Shown: positions 7,176 to 17,233, counted from the first letter of the stretch. The stretch is 64,000 bases of DNA from an uncultured Thalassolituus sp. (GCF_950066645.1 NZ_CATMFB010000002.1:310001-374000), one strand, 5' to 3'. Notes: generated from the sequence alone by a model not told the origin. Made by a program: numbers and translations.

Positions 7176-10091
7176 ATGACCACACGCTCTCTTAAAGAAC
7201 TGGAACAACGCGATAATTTTATCAGCCGCCATATTGCCTCGGACGGCGCTGGCTATAACGCCAACGAAGAAGCTGCCCTGCTGGCAGCGGTTAACGCCGA
7301 GTCCCTGGAGGCTCTGACCAGTGAAATCGTCCCGCAGGACGTCCTGCGTCCGGCGTTCCTGAGCACAGGTGAACCGACCCCGGAATTTGCGGCGCTTAAC
7401 CGACTGAAGGCCATTGCCTCTCAGAACAAAGTATTCAAAAGCTATATTGGTCTGGGTTACCACGACACCATTATGCCGCCTGTTGTGCTGCGTAACGTGC
7501 TGGAGAATCCCGGCTGGTACACGGCTTACACGCCGTATCAGCCAGAGATCGCCCAGGGTCGCCTTGAAGCCCTGCTGAACTTCCAGCAGATGGTCATCGA
7601 CTTTACTGGTATGGAACTGGCCAACGCCTCTCTGCTGGATGAAGGGACTGCAGCGGCAGAAGCCATGGCGATGGCCAAGCGTACCGTGCGCAAAAACAAG
7701 TCGAACACCTTCTACCTTGATGAGAACTGTCTGCCACAGACCATCGACGTGGTACGCACCCGTGCCGAAGCCTTCGGTTGGGATGTACTGGTTGGCCCGG
7801 CAGAACAGGCCGCTGACCACGACGTCTTCGGTGCTCTGTTCCAGTACCCTGGTAAAGACGGTGACGTGAAAGACTTCACAGATGTGATCGCAGCGCTGCA
7901 TGAGAAAGACGCGCTGGCCGCCGTCGCGACCGATCTGATGGCGCTGGTCATGCTGAAAGCGCCGGGCGAAATGGGTGCCGACATCGTACTGGGTAACGCC
8001 CAGCACTTCGGCGTACCCATGGGCTTTGGTGGCCCACATGCTGCCTTCTTCGCAACCCGCGATGCCTACAAGCGTTCTATTCCGGGCCGCATTATCGGTG
8101 TCTCTATCGATGCTCAGGGCAATCAGGCACTGCGTATGGCACTGCAGACCCGTGAACAGCATATCCGTCGCGAGAAAGCGAACTCTAACATCTGTACAGC
8201 ACAGGTATTGCTGGCGAACCTTAGCTCTTTCTACGCCATCTACCATGGCCCTGAAGGCCTGAAGACCATCGCCGGTCGCATTCACCGCCTGACCGATATT
8301 CTGGCCAAAGGTCTGCAGAGCAAAGGCATTTCCCTGATTAATAGCCAATGGTTCGATACTCTGACCTTTGCCGTTGCCGATAAAGCCGCGGTTAAAGCTC
8401 GTGCTCTCGCAGCCGAGATCAACCTGCGTGATGACGAATCTTTGGGCATGGGCACTGACACTCTGGGTGTCACCCTGAGTGAAAAAACCTCAGCAGCCGA
8501 TGTTGCTGAACTGTTTGATGTGATTCTGGGCGAAGGCCACGGCCTTGATGTTTACGCTCTGGACGCTGACGTCATCAGCAGTGGCTCTGCCAGTATCTCG
8601 ACGGAACTGGCGCGCTCGTCTGCCTTCCTGACGCACCCGACCTTTAACAAATACCACACCGAGCACGAGATGCTGCGTTATATGAAGCGTCTCGAAAGCA
8701 AAGACCTGGCGATGAACCACTCTATGATCACGCTCGGCTCCTGCACCATGAAACTCAACGCCACCACCGAAATGATTCCGGTCACCTGGCCTGAGTTCTC
8801 GAACATTCACCCGTTCGCTCCGAAAGATCAGACCCCGGGTTATGAGCAACTCGTGAGCGAGCTGGATGGCTACCTGCGTGACATCACCGGCTTTGATGCC
8901 ATCTGTATGCAGCCGAACTCCGGTGCTCAGGGTGAATACGCGGGTCTGCTGGCGATCAAGAAATTCCACGAGAGCCGTGGCGAAGGTCACCGCAATGTCT
9001 GTCTGATCCCGCGTTCGGCGCACGGGACTAACCCGGCATCGGCACAGATGGCGTCAATGCGCGTTGTCGTCACTGAGTGTGATGAACAGGGTAACGTTGA
9101 TTTTGCAGACCTGAAGCAGAAAGCCGAAGAGCTGTCTGATCAGCTGTCGTGCCTGATGCTGACCTATCCTTCGACGCACGGCGTATACGAGAAAGGCGTT
9201 AAGGAAATCTGCGATCTGATCCACCAGCACGGTGGTCAGGTGTACATGGACGGCGCCAACCTGAACGCTCAGGTAGGCGTTACGCAGCCAGCCTTTATCG
9301 GTGCAGACGTTTCCCACATGAACCTGCACAAGACCTTCTCTATTCCCCACGGTGGTGGTGGTCCGGGCATGGGCCCGATTGGAGTTGCCGCCCACCTGGC
9401 GCCGTTTGTGGCGAACCACGCGGTACGTCCGATTGATGATGCATCTAAGGGCAACGGTGCAGTCTCTGCAGCGCCTTATGGCTCTGCCAGCATTCTCACC
9501 ATCAGCTGGATGTACATCACCCTGATGGGTGGTTCAGGCCTGCGTAAAGCCACTCAGAATGCCCTGCTGAAAGCCAACTACCTGGCCAAACGTCTGTCGG
9601 CGCACTACCCGATTCTGTACTCAGGTCTGAACGGTCGTGTTGCCCACGAATGTATCGTCGATCTGCGCCCGATTAAGGCCGAAACCGGTATCACCGAAGT
9701 GGATATCGCCAAGCGTCTGATGGACTACGGCTTCCACGCGCCAACCATGTCGTTCCCGGTGGCGGGTACTTTTATGATCGAGCCGACAGAATCTGAAAGC
9801 AAAGCTGAAATCGACCGTTTTGCCGACGCTATGATTGCCATTAAAGGCGAAATCGACGCGGTTAAACGTGGTGAACTCGACGCCGAAAACAACCCGCTGA
9901 AAAATGCACCACACACGGCGATGGTAGTGACAGGCAACTGGGAACGTCCTTACTCCCGTGAACTGGCGGCCTTCCCGACCAGCAATCTGGGCGCACACAA
10001 GTTCTGGCCAACCGTAGGTCGTATCGACGACGTCTACGGTGACCGTAACCTGATCTGTTCCTGCCCGGCGATTGAGAACTACGAAGACTGA
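7176..10091 (+). CDS. gcvP: Glycine dehydrogenase (decarboxylating), P protein
   Basis: A 971-residue PLP enzyme that decarboxylates glycine and passes the remaining aminomethyl group to the lipoyl arm of GcvH. The ATG at 7176 is chosen because the family begins close to [12 protein letters not shown]; an in-frame ATG at 7137 would add 13 atypical residues and lie within the tail of the preceding hairpin. The protein is the long single-chain form with two homologous halves. The PLP-binding lysine is K719 in [19 protein letters not shown]. Other landmarks are [36 protein letters not shown] and [12 protein letters not shown] weak ribosome-binding site fits lower output or translational control. 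Confidence 0.97.
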   Translation: MTTRSLKELEQRDNFISRHIASDGAGYNANEEAALLAAVNAESLEALTSEIVPQDVLRPAFLSTGEPTPEFAALNRLKAIASQNKVFKSYIGLGYHDTIMPPVVLRNVLENPGWYTAYTPYQPEIAQGRLEALLNFQQMVIDFTGMELANASLLDEGTAAAEAMAMAKRTVRKNKSNTFYLDENCLPQTIDVVRTRAEAFGWDVLVGPAEQAADHDVFGALFQYPGKDGDVKDFTDVIAALHEKDALAAVATDLMALVMLKAPGEMGADIVLGNAQHFGVPMGFGGPHAAFFATRDAYKRSIPGRIIGVSIDAQGNQALRMALQTREQHIRREKANSNICTAQVLLANLSSFYAIYHGPEGLKTIAGRIHRLTDILAKGLQSKGISLINSQWFDTLTFAVADKAAVKARALAAEINLRDDESLGMGTDTLGVTLSEKTSAADVAELFDVILGEGHGLDVYALDADVISSGSASISTELARSSAFLTHPTFNKYHTEHEMLRYMKRLESKDLAMNHSMITLGSCTMKLNATTEMIPVTWPEFSNIHPFAPKDQTPGYEQLVSELDGYLRDITGFDAICMQPNSGAQGEYAGLLAIKKFHESRGEGHRNVCLIPRSAHGTNPASAQMASMRVVVTECDEQGNVDFADLKQKAEELSDQLSCLMLTYPSTHGVYEKGVKEICDLIHQHGGQVYMDGANLNAQVGVTQPAFIGADVSHMNLHKTFSIPHGGGGPGMGPIGVAAHLAPFVANHAVRPIDDASKGNGAVSAAPYGSASILTISWMYITLMGGSGLRKATQNALLKANYLAKRLSAHYPILYSGLNGRVAHECIVDLRPIKAETGITEVDIAKRLMDYGFHAPTMSFPVAGTFMIEPTESESKAEIDRFADAMIAIKGEIDAVKRGELDAENNPLKNAPHTAMVVTGNWERPYSRELAAFPTSNLGAHKFWPTVGRIDDVYGDRNLICSCPAIENYED

Positions 10092-10100
10092 CGGCGCTGG

Positions 10101-10152
10101 ATTGCCACCTTCGCGGCAATGACAGAACAATGTCATCCCCGCGCAGGCGGGG
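10101..10152. repeat. REP-like paired palindromes after gcvP
   Basis: Two small palindromes lie side by side: ATTGCC/GGCAAT (10101-10120) and CCCCGC-GCAG-GCGGGG (10137-10152), the second preceded by GTCAT and followed by ATCCATTCCG. Their make-up and their place just after a stop codon resemble the extragenic palindromic repeats dispersed in many proteobacterial genomes. Only this copy is visible in the window, so repeat status cannot be proven here. Confidence 0.45.
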
Positions 10153-10173
10153 ATCCATTCCGCAGTCCAAATA

Positions 10174-10198
10174 AAAAGCCCGCATTATGCGGGCTTTT
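10174..10198. terminator. Bidirectional terminator between gcvP and the GGDEF-EAL gene
   Basis: AAAAGCCCGC (10174-10183), ATTAT loop, GCGGGCTTTT (10189-10198): a 10-bp stem flanked by A-run and T-run, serving the convergent genes on both sides. Confidence 0.85.
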
Positions 10199-10213
10199 CT
10201 TTAGCTATCGTTT

Positions 10214-12865
10214 TCAGCTTCCTACTGAGAGATACCGGCGGCGCAGATTAAACGGCTTTTTCTCGTGGTTCTTTAACCACTCCTGCAGTTCACTGGCATC
10301 GATCGGGCGGGCAAAGTAGTAGCCCTGGATTTCTTCTCCCCCGAGATCCAGTACCTTCTCCAGCTCACCACGGTTCTCAACACCTTCAACGATCACTGAC
10401 AGGCGGAGGCCATGCGCCAGAGAAACGATGGATGAGAACAGGCTTTCGCCACCATCCCGTAAGCCTGCAACAAATGAGCGGTCAATTTTAAGGGTATCCA
10501 GCGGAAAATCGCGCAGGTAGCTGATTGACGAATAGCCAGTCCCAAAATCGTCAATCGAGACACGGATACCGAGATCACGCAGGCGGCAGAGTTCCTCGCG
10601 GATACGTTCAACGTTGGCCGCAAACACACTTTCGGTCAGCTCAATTTCTAAACGCGAGGCAGACAGTCCGGTTTCTCTGAGAATGTCCTTAACTTCGGCG
10701 ACAAAATCCCCCTGCTGCAACTGCATTACAGAAATATTCACCGCGACGCGCAGCTCAGTGCCCCCTGCGGCTTCCATTAATGCGTAGCAGGCTTTCCGAA
10801 GAATGTTGCGGCCAAGAGCGGGCATCAGCCCGGTTTCTTCCGCCAGAGGAATAAATACGCCCGGACTGACGTTAATGTCCTGGCGAGGGTCACGCCAGCG
10901 CGCCAGAGCTTCAAAGCCAGTCAGGCTGCCGTCTTCAACAGAGACAAAAGGTTGCAGGGCGACATCAATCTCGTCGTGATCTATCGCGTGATTGAGCGCC
11001 TGAACTAACTGCAGACGCTCAGTGGCTTCGTGGCCCCACTGATCATCGTATACCGACACGCCCGTCTTACGACTCTTCGCGCGGTACACGGCAATATCCG
11101 CATGTTCCAGCAGCTGTTCGGCAGTGGTGCCATGCTCCGGACAGATCGCTATACCGACGCTGGCTCCCAGCGACACCGGCCCGCTCTCCAGTTCAATCGG
11201 GGCACGCAATACTTCGACCAGCGTTGTCGCGAAGGCTTCTACCGCACCTTCACTGACCTGACGCGGCTCAAGAATAACAAACTCATCCCCACCCCAACGC
11301 GCGCAGACACGGGTGCTGCCACAGGTATCACTGATGCGTGAGGCAATCGCTTTCAGGACTTCATCGCCCGCCAGATGCCCGAGGCCATCATTAATTTCTT
11401 TAAAGCGGTCGAGGTCCAGCAGATAGACGGCAAACCCCGAATCACTGTTGCGCATGCCCTGCAGAGAGTCACTGACTTTGCGTGAAAAGTAATAACGATT
11501 TCCGAGGCCCGTCAGCATGTCGTGAGTCGCCTGGTGGTTGAGTTCCTGGGTACGCTCTTCAATCTGGCTTTCAAGCGAGGCATTCACTTCCGTCAGGCGC
11601 TCCCGCGCTTCCGTCAGTTCTGCATTGAGTTCCTGCATTTCTCCCGCGCGGTACTCTGTCAACTTCTGCAGGACACGACCACGGATAGAGTGAATGGTAG
11701 ATCGGTGAATATTCTCAACCACAATCAGCAGACTCAATGACGCCAGCATGCCCAGAGACACCATGGACCACACTTCTTCCCCGGCAAACAGAATCAGAAC
11801 GGGTGGCACCAGACACATAGCGCTGTTGATATATAGAAGAAGGCGGTCGGAAGTCAGGCCTACTGTGCTCAATACGGCAATCACAATAAACATGCCACTG
11901 ACAACGCCCAGACTGAATCCACTCATGATGTCGTGGAACAGCAGCAGCAATGAATACCATGCCAGCTGATTGGCGACCACGCCCGCGGCAAACATCAGAC
12001 GCCAGTCGCGGATACGACGGCGTGAAGGATCATTCAGATACGAGACAAAACCGGCGGTACGGAGTACCTGCAGTGACAGGTAACCAAGAAACCAGCTCCA
12101 GAGCATTCCTTCATGCTCCGGAACACGAAGAGTAATCACCAGGAAAAAAGCAGCCACGGCCTGCATCATTACCGAGGGGGTGCTGGTACTGTGCAGACGA
12201 TGCAGCAGGCGGCGACGGAAACCCGCGACCGACATATCCGGTTCTTCGCTGGTCTGCGCCGGACGATACTTCACCAGCGATCTCATATCAGCCCGATACA
12301 GCCAGACAAAACTCCCGACTTCCATCGCCATCAGAACAAAACCACACATCCCGAACGCGACGACTTCGTATTCACCCAACAGTGACAGTTCGAGGGACAG
12401 TGGCAGCAGGTTAACCGCCATCAGGGCCATTCCCATGCGCGGGAAGGTCGAAAAAGGTAATGAATGGGCGTAGATCACCACGACGAACATAGATACTGCG
12501 ATCAGGCGGGTGTCGCCATCCAGCAGCGGCAGGATGAGCATGCCGATGGCACTCCAGCCGGCAACGATACACAGCATGCTGATGAAGACGCTCTTACGTG
12601 CCTTCTCAACCTGACGGCGCTCCCTCGGGGTGCGCAGGTACCTCCATGCAATGGAAAGAGGCAACAGATAGGAAACCATGCTGGCGAAAATGAGGTACCC
12701 GTAGTCCAGGCCGACACGTAGCATGATCATGCTGACCACACCTATGCTGAACAGAACAGCCAGGCTGGCACCGATCAACAAACGTTTCATCAGCAAGGTA
12801 GTGCGCTTGTCCGCAAACTCACCGTTGTCCTGCATCGCGGCAGGAAAGAAATTCTGGACGTTCAT
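10214..12865 (-). CDS. Membrane GGDEF-EAL protein (c-di-GMP synthesis and breakdown)
   Basis: About 883 residues from the ATG at 12865; a longer frame continues upstream but gives an unconvincing N-terminus. Residues 30-400 hold about twelve hydrophobic segments in two groups of six, separated by a charged stretch (about 175-215). A coiled-coil linker (about 400-445) leads to a GGDEF domain with an intact GGDEF signature near residue 523. The EAL domain follows, with EALARWRDP, ELTES, DDFGTGYSS, LKIDRSFV and VEGVE, so phosphodiesterase residues appear complete. No RxxD inhibitory site sits five residues before GGDEF (GSTR occupies it), so product feedback is unlikely. Net activity cannot be told from sequence. 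The gene is alone on its strand. Confidence 0.88.
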   Translation of the reverse strand: MNVQNFFPAAMQDNGEFADKRTTLLMKRLLIGASLAVLFSIGVVSMIMLRVGLDYGYLIFASMVSYLLPLSIAWRYLRTPRERRQVEKARKSVFISMLCIVAGWSAIGMLILPLLDGDTRLIAVSMFVVVIYAHSLPFSTFPRMGMALMAVNLLPLSLELSLLGEYEVVAFGMCGFVLMAMEVGSFVWLYRADMRSLVKYRPAQTSEEPDMSVAGFRRRLLHRLHSTSTPSVMMQAVAAFFLVITLRVPEHEGMLWSWFLGYLSLQVLRTAGFVSYLNDPSRRRIRDWRLMFAAGVVANQLAWYSLLLLFHDIMSGFSLGVVSGMFIVIAVLSTVGLTSDRLLLYINSAMCLVPPVLILFAGEEVWSMVSLGMLASLSLLIVVENIHRSTIHSIRGRVLQKLTEYRAGEMQELNAELTEARERLTEVNASLESQIEERTQELNHQATHDMLTGLGNRYYFSRKVSDSLQGMRNSDSGFAVYLLDLDRFKEINDGLGHLAGDEVLKAIASRISDTCGSTRVCARWGGDEFVILEPRQVSEGAVEAFATTLVEVLRAPIELESGPVSLGASVGIAICPEHGTTAEQLLEHADIAVYRAKSRKTGVSVYDDQWGHEATERLQLVQALNHAIDHDEIDVALQPFVSVEDGSLTGFEALARWRDPRQDINVSPGVFIPLAEETGLMPALGRNILRKACYALMEAAGGTELRVAVNISVMQLQQGDFVAEVKDILRETGLSASRLEIELTESVFAANVERIREELCRLRDLGIRVSIDDFGTGYSSISYLRDFPLDTLKIDRSFVAGLRDGGESLFSSIVSLAHGLRLSVIVEGVENRGELEKVLDLGGEEIQGYYFARPIDASELQEWLKNHEKKPFNLRRRYLSVGS

Positions 12866-13332
12866 GAGCCCTGACACCTTTATTATTGTTATCTTCCCGG
12901 CGTCGCTGTCCTTATCGAGTGCCTTGCACAAACACCATGTGCAGGGGTGATTGGTCGATTGTAGGACAGGAGACCATAAAAAGTGTGCTCCAGTCATCAG
13001 TATGACCCAGAGGGACAAATCAAGACAACTGTCAATTCAGCGCCACCTGTCATATGTACACTGATGGCCACATCAGACGATGCTGAAAATCTCAGTAAGC
13101 CTGTAAAAACAAGGGTTTACACAGCATTGACAATTGTTCAGCTTTGTCAGCCTTCAGACCCCCAGTCGCACAGCCTCTCTGGGGTTTTTCCGGCCAAACA
13201 GCCCCATAAACCATGCCTTCGTGCCACATCAGGTAGCTGGTCGTGCCATTCGATAAATAATTAATTTGCTTTTGATAGTAATTCGCATTTATACTTCAGA
13301 AACTTTCTCACTAGCACTACTGGATCTGACCT
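12866..13332. other. Gene-free divergent region between the GGDEF-EAL gene and bfd
   Basis: This 467-base stretch has no convincing coding frame. It must hold the promoters of both divergent genes. Visible elements are a CCCCAG/CTGGGG hairpin with a T-run on the + strand (about 13161-13189), which has no obvious upstream gene to terminate, a TGTAAA/TTTACA inverted repeat (about 13103-13121), and the Fur-box-like site at 13273-13287. A small RNA ending at the hairpin is conceivable, but I see no good promoter for one. Confidence 0.5.
13273..13287 (+). promoter_or_regulatory. Fur-box-like site upstream of bfd
   Basis: TGATAGT-A-ATTCGCA matches the 7-1-7 Fur consensus TGATAAT-N-ATTATCA at 11 of 14 fixed positions and lies 45 bases before the bfd start. 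Iron-repressed bfd is known in related bacteria, so Fur control is a reasonable inference. Confidence 0.5.
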
Positions 13333-13533
13333 ATGTACGTATGCATCTGCAAAGGAGTTACCGACCGCGATATCGTCGCTGCTGCTGAGCAGGGAGCAAC
13401 CCGCATGAGCCAGCTGAAAGAATGCACAGGCCTCGGTAGCCAGTGTGGAAAATGTGCTCGTGATGCCAAGGCTATTTTTAACGAAGCCAAGCAGCAGGCT
13501 CGCGAGATGTCTCATCTCTTCTCTGCGGCCTGA
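13333..13533 (+). CDS. bfd: Bacterioferritin-associated ferredoxin
   Basis: A 66-residue [2Fe-2S] protein that donates electrons to bacterioferritin to release stored iron. The cluster ligands are C4, C6, C38 and C41 (MYVCICKGVTD and GSQCGKCARD), the arrangement specific to Bfd. Length and fold match the family. It lies 204 bases before bfr on the same strand, but a hairpin and probably a separate promoter separate them, so the two can be regulated oppositely by iron. A Fur-box-like site precedes it. Confidence 0.95.
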   Translation: MYVCICKGVTDRDIVAAAEQGATRMSQLKECTGLGSQCGKCARDAKAIFNEAKQQAREMSHLFSAA

Positions 13534-13568
13534 TAAACCGGATCCTTTATTATTCAGATCCGTATTAA

Positions 13569-13593
13569 GCCATGAATGCCTCTCATTCATGGC
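13569..13593 (+). terminator. Perfect hairpin between bfd and bfr
   Basis: GCCATGAATG (13569-13578), CCTCT loop, CATTCATGGC (13584-13593): a 10-bp perfect stem 36 bases after the bfd stop. No T-run follows directly, so it may be a Rho-dependent end or an RNA-stability element rather than a classical terminator. Confidence 0.45.
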
Positions 13594-13736
13594 GTCAGAT
13601 CACCGCCCTGACCGTCTGAAATCTTAATCGTTTTCAGTCCAGTACTTTTTTTGCCTTAAAACTCCCTAATTGTTTGACTCAGCCCCGAATCAGTATCCAG
13701 AATACACTCAGGCTTACTTGAAGGGAGATGCTGAAA

Positions 13737-14213
13737 ATGAAAGGCGACGCAAAGGTTATCGAACACCTGAACACAATCCTCGCAAACGAACTGGTGGCTA
13801 TTAACCAGTACTTCCTGCATGCACGCATGTACAAAGACTGGGGTCTCAAGCGCATCGCTGATCATGAGTACCATGAGTCTATCGACGAAATGAAGCATGC
13901 CGACAAACTGATCGAGCGTATCCTTTTCCTGGAAGGTCTGCCGAACCTGCAGGATCTCGGTCGTCTGATGATTGGTGAAAACACCAAAGAGATGATTGAG
14001 TGCGATCTGAAGCTTGAACTGAAAGCGATCCCTGACCTGAAAGAAGCCATCACCTACTGCGAAGAAGTGAAAGACTTCGTCAGCCGTGACATGCTGAATG
14101 AAATTCTGGAATCAGAAGAAGAGCACGTTGACTGGCTGGAAACTCAGCTGGGTCTGATCGATAAAGTCGGCCTGCAGAATTACCAACAGGCTCAGATGAT
14201 CGAAGAAGACTGA
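13737..14213 (+). CDS. bfr: Bacterioferritin
   Basis: A 158-residue subunit of the 24-mer haem-containing iron store. The start at ATG 13737 ([12 protein letters not shown]) is chosen because AAGGGAG lies nine bases upstream; the ATG at 13728 directly abuts that site. Ferroxidase ligands E18, E51, H54, E94, E127 and H130 and the haem ligand M52 are all present, so it is a full Bfr rather than the haem-less type. It probably works with Bfd encoded just upstream. A strong terminator follows. Confidence 0.97.
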   Translation: MKGDAKVIEHLNTILANELVAINQYFLHARMYKDWGLKRIADHEYHESIDEMKHADKLIERILFLEGLPNLQDLGRLMIGENTKEMIECDLKLELKAIPDLKEAITYCEEVKDFVSRDMLNEILESEEEHVDWLETQLGLIDKVGLQNYQQAQMIEED

Positions 14214-14226
14214 TCTGACGCCTACC

Positions 14227-14264
14227 AAAAAAGCCCCGCCCGGATATCCGGGCGGGGCTTTTTT
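14227..14264. terminator. Strong bidirectional terminator after bfr
   Basis: A fully palindromic stretch from 14227 to 14264, with A-run, GC-rich arms meeting at GGATATCC, then T-run. It serves bfr (+) and the convergent beta-propeller gene (-). Confidence 0.92.
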
Positions 14265-14277
14265 GTGCCTGTCGCAA

Positions 14278-15576
14278 TCAGTAGAGTGAAATCCAGTCCG
14301 CTTTCAGCATACCCTCACGGACGCGCTGCGGATGGTTACCCACATCAATACGTTTGACTTCCTGACCTGTCGCATAGTTGATGACTGACACCTGATCAGT
14401 GCCACTCCACGAGATCAGACAGTTTTCACCTGAACGGTCAGATACCGCCCAGTAGGCTTTCTCGCCAATGTCTTCGAGCAGGGTATATTCGAAGGTTTCA
14501 CGATCGACGATCGCGGCGTAGTCATCCATAGTCCCTGCAACACAGAGCTTGGTGTCATCGGCACTCATCGCCAGGCCGTGGTGCGCTGAGTCATTGACGT
14601 AACGCATCTTAGGCATAAAGGGAACGTGATTCGGCAGCTCAGCCAGGCGGGTGATACGCTCTTCTTCCATATCAAATTCCACGAAGCCGTGGAGGAAAGA
14701 CAGCTGGAAGTAAAAATAACGATAATCACTGGTGTGTGCCATCGGGCGGATGGATGGGCTCAGATCACCCAGACCCGCTTCTTCCAGTTTCGTCTTGATG
14801 TCGAAGTCTTTAACGATATCGCCCAGCTCTGTGTCGTACACCAGGAACTTACGTTCGCCACGGGTGGTGTCGCGCAGAAGTCGTCCATCGAACGGCATGA
14901 ATACAAAGCCAATACTTGAGTGGTAAATGTACTTACCATCGTCAGAGTAAAGGTTCTCATGCGGCGAGTTGCCCGCAGGGAAACGCCCTTCTTCTTCACC
15001 GGTATAGACGTTCAGAAGATGAACCACATTCCCAGTAGACGCAGAAACCGCGACCTGAGAGCCGTCCGGCGACAGCGCCATATGGTCAGAACGGACACCG
15101 TCAACTTCAAAACGCCAGACAATCCCACCCGTTTCGAGGTCAAGTGCAACAACATCCGCAAAGCTTGGACGGGAAACAATCAACAGCTCACCATCATTGG
15201 TACTGTACATATCATCGACGTACTGATCGTTACCTTCGCCGATCAGCTGGCGGATGCCCAGAAATACGGTATAGCGCCAGAAATCACCTTTGATTTCGTC
15301 CATACGCTCTTCGTAATCCGGTATGCCATTCACACGACCCAGAATTTCATAGTTATCACCATCGATAACATCAATCGTGCCATCCCAGTTGTTGCCAACA
15401 AATATCGCCGGGCGCAGGCCATCCGGGTATTCACCGGGTTCAGTGACAACATCTTCGGGGGTTTCTTCAGGTTGGGAAGGGAACAACCAGTCCAGCCACC
15501 CAGCCTGAGCCGGTAAAGCCGCCATCCCTAAACCCGCAGCAACTGCCGTTGCCAGGAGAGTATTTCGCACTTTCAT
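14278..15576 (-). CDS. Secreted YncE-like beta-propeller protein
   Basis: A 432-residue exported protein. It has a clear signal peptide (basic start, hydrophobic core, cleavage after ALPAQA), a short acidic Pro/Glu stretch (about 35-55), then repeats of the WD/YncE-like propeller type such as PAIFVGNNWDGTIDVID, GELLIVSRPSFADVVALDLETG, MALSPDGSQVAVSAST and HHGLAMSADDTKLCVAG. Such proteins are usually periplasmic or outer-membrane-associated binding platforms; no catalytic motif is visible. It stands alone between bfr and the divergent ectoine genes. The product is a recognisable fold but not a protein of known function. Confidence 0.75.
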   Translation of the reverse strand: MKVRNTLLATAVAAGLGMAALPAQAGWLDWLFPSQPEETPEDVVTEPGEYPDGLRPAIFVGNNWDGTIDVIDGDNYEILGRVNGIPDYEERMDEIKGDFWRYTVFLGIRQLIGEGNDQYVDDMYSTNDGELLIVSRPSFADVVALDLETGGIVWRFEVDGVRSDHMALSPDGSQVAVSASTGNVVHLLNVYTGEEEGRFPAGNSPHENLYSDDGKYIYHSSIGFVFMPFDGRLLRDTTRGERKFLVYDTELGDIVKDFDIKTKLEEAGLGDLSPSIRPMAHTSDYRYFYFQLSFLHGFVEFDMEEERITRLAELPNHVPFMPKMRYVNDSAHHGLAMSADDTKLCVAGTMDDYAAIVDRETFEYTLLEDIGEKAYWAVSDRSGENCLISWSGTDQVSVINYATGQEVKRIDVGNHPQRVREGMLKADWISLY

Positions 15577-15993
15577 ATCAGGACACCTTTCTTATTTTTA
15601 TATGCGGACATTTCTTCAGAGAGAAACATCTCAGTGCTGCTTATATATGCAGGCTTCTGACATGGTATCCAGCGCTGACAGGGATATCTATAAGACCCCT
15701 GCTGATTGGCTGAATATGCACAATCTAAGAGGCGGAATGGCTGAATATACGCACCAGTACCAGTCAGGTGCGCACCAGCACTGTGCAGGTATTTATACCG
15801 TACCCTAAACACTCTCAGGTCGATCTGTTTTATTGCTCCCCTATCACTCCCTCCGCAAGGTTTTGAATTATCGGGAGTTTTACCCGCGCCGATGATTCTT
15901 TCAGATTTATTTCGCCTCCAATGGGAATCGTAAGCTGGCCCACTGGTTGCAATTCATTATGAAACCTACTTGTGGTCACAGACAGGAGACGGA
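15577..15993. other. Divergent intergenic region before the ectoine-degradation genes
   Basis: About 417 AT-richer bases without a convincing gene. It must contain the promoters for the propeller gene (-) and doeB2 (+). I see no clear consensus promoter or long palindrome; there is no adjacent regulator gene such as doeX. Confidence 0.5.
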
Positions 15994-17154
15994 ATGTCGA
16001 ACGACTGGCAGAACACAGTGGAGTTTGCCCGCGCTGTCCGCCGCGAACTGCACCTGAATCCCGAGCTCAGCTGGCATGAGCACGAAACAGCTGCACGTAT
16101 ACGCCAGATTCTGGATGAGTTGCATATCCGCTGGCGCTCGTGCGCCGGGACAGGCACTGTCGCCCTGATTAACGAAGCGGGGAGCAGCCCCGCGATTGCA
16201 CTCCGGGCGGATATTGATGCCCTGCCAATCAAAGAAAATTCAGGCGTGGCCTGGAGCTCTGAGAACGAGGGCTGTATGCACGCCTGTGGTCATGACGGTC
16301 ATACCGCAGCCCTGCTGGGTACCGCGAAATGGCTTAAGCAACATGAGAGTTCTCTTCAGCGCCAGATCGTACTTCTGTTTCAGCCTGCAGAAGAGGGAGG
16401 TCATGGCGCCCGGGAGATGATCGCAGCGGGGGCCCTTGAGGGCGTGAGCGAGATTTACGGCTGGCATAACTGGCCTGCACTCCCCTACGGCACTATGGCC
16501 TGCCCTGATGCTCTGGTCATGTGTGGCAATGGCACCTTCTCTGTTGAAATATCGGGGCGTGGTGGACATGCCAGTCAGCCAGAGGCATGCGATGACGTTG
16601 TACTTGCCGGTGCCGCAGTCGTGCAGGCCCTGCAACAGATAGTGTCACGCCGTCTGGCTCCTCAGAGTCAGGCTGTGATCAGTATCACCCAGTTCAACGC
16701 TGGCACTGCCCCCACCGTCATGGCAGACAAAGCGGTGATACAAGGCAGTATCCGGGTGCCAGACGAAGTCACCCGGGAGCGCATTAACCAGCTGATTACT
16801 GATACGGCCCGACATACCGCTGCCGCCTACAACACCGGGTGCCTTGTCGTTCATACGCCACGCTATCAGGCAACAATTAACCATCCTGATCAGGCAGCAA
16901 CAGCCCGTCAGATCTGGCAGGAGTTATTCGGATCAGAAAGTATGAATCATGGGCAGTCGCTGCCCGTCATGGCATCGGAGGATTTCAGTTATTACCTGCG
17001 CAAAATTCCTGGTGCCTTTGCACTGATAGGAAGTAACGACGGACGTAAAACACCTCACCCGTGCCACAGCCCCCACTACGATTTTAACGACCGCTTACTG
17101 GAAGACGTCTGTCGCTGGTTCTGCAGGCTGACCGGTATGCGTACCCCACCGTAG
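15994..17154 (+). CDS. doeB2: M20-family deacetylase, probable N2-acetyl-diaminobutanoate deacetylase
   Basis: A 386-residue M20 amidohydrolase; ATG 15994 follows AGGAGAC. Metal-site motifs are clear: ADIDALP, MHACGHDGHTAALLG, the catalytic glutamate in QPAEEGG, GWHNWP, and a late HYDFND. Sequence alone gives only an N-acyl-amino-acid deacylase of the hippurate-hydrolase type. The specific call rests on its neighbours: it leads an ectoine catabolism operon that needs removal of acetate from N-acetyl-L-2,4-diaminobutanoate, and no AstE-type DoeB is present. M20 proteins in this role have been called DoeB2. It is 79 bases before doeD. Another aminoacylase function remains possible. Confidence 0.7.
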   Translation: MSNDWQNTVEFARAVRRELHLNPELSWHEHETAARIRQILDELHIRWRSCAGTGTVALINEAGSSPAIALRADIDALPIKENSGVAWSSENEGCMHACGHDGHTAALLGTAKWLKQHESSLQRQIVLLFQPAEEGGHGAREMIAAGALEGVSEIYGWHNWPALPYGTMACPDALVMCGNGTFSVEISGRGGHASQPEACDDVVLAGAAVVQALQQIVSRRLAPQSQAVISITQFNAGTAPTVMADKAVIQGSIRVPDEVTRERINQLITDTARHTAAAYNTGCLVVHTPRYQATINHPDQAATARQIWQELFGSESMNHGQSLPVMASEDFSYYLRKIPGAFALIGSNDGRKTPHPCHSPHYDFNDRLLEDVCRWFCRLTGMRTPP

Positions 17155-17233
17155 ATTCCAGAGTTCTGAAATTAAGGCACCCCGGAATAACTCTGACATG
17201 CCTGACTACCTTTTCTGAACTGAGGAATTATTT

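Noticed and set aside
7170-8348. Long open frame on the - strand opposite gcvP
   Set aside because: It mirrors the strongly conserved gcvP frame, has no domain, and is explained by the codon bias of the real gene.
12983-13264. Possible small protein of 93 residues before bfd
   Set aside because: Poor start context, no conserved-looking segment and overlap with promoter elements.
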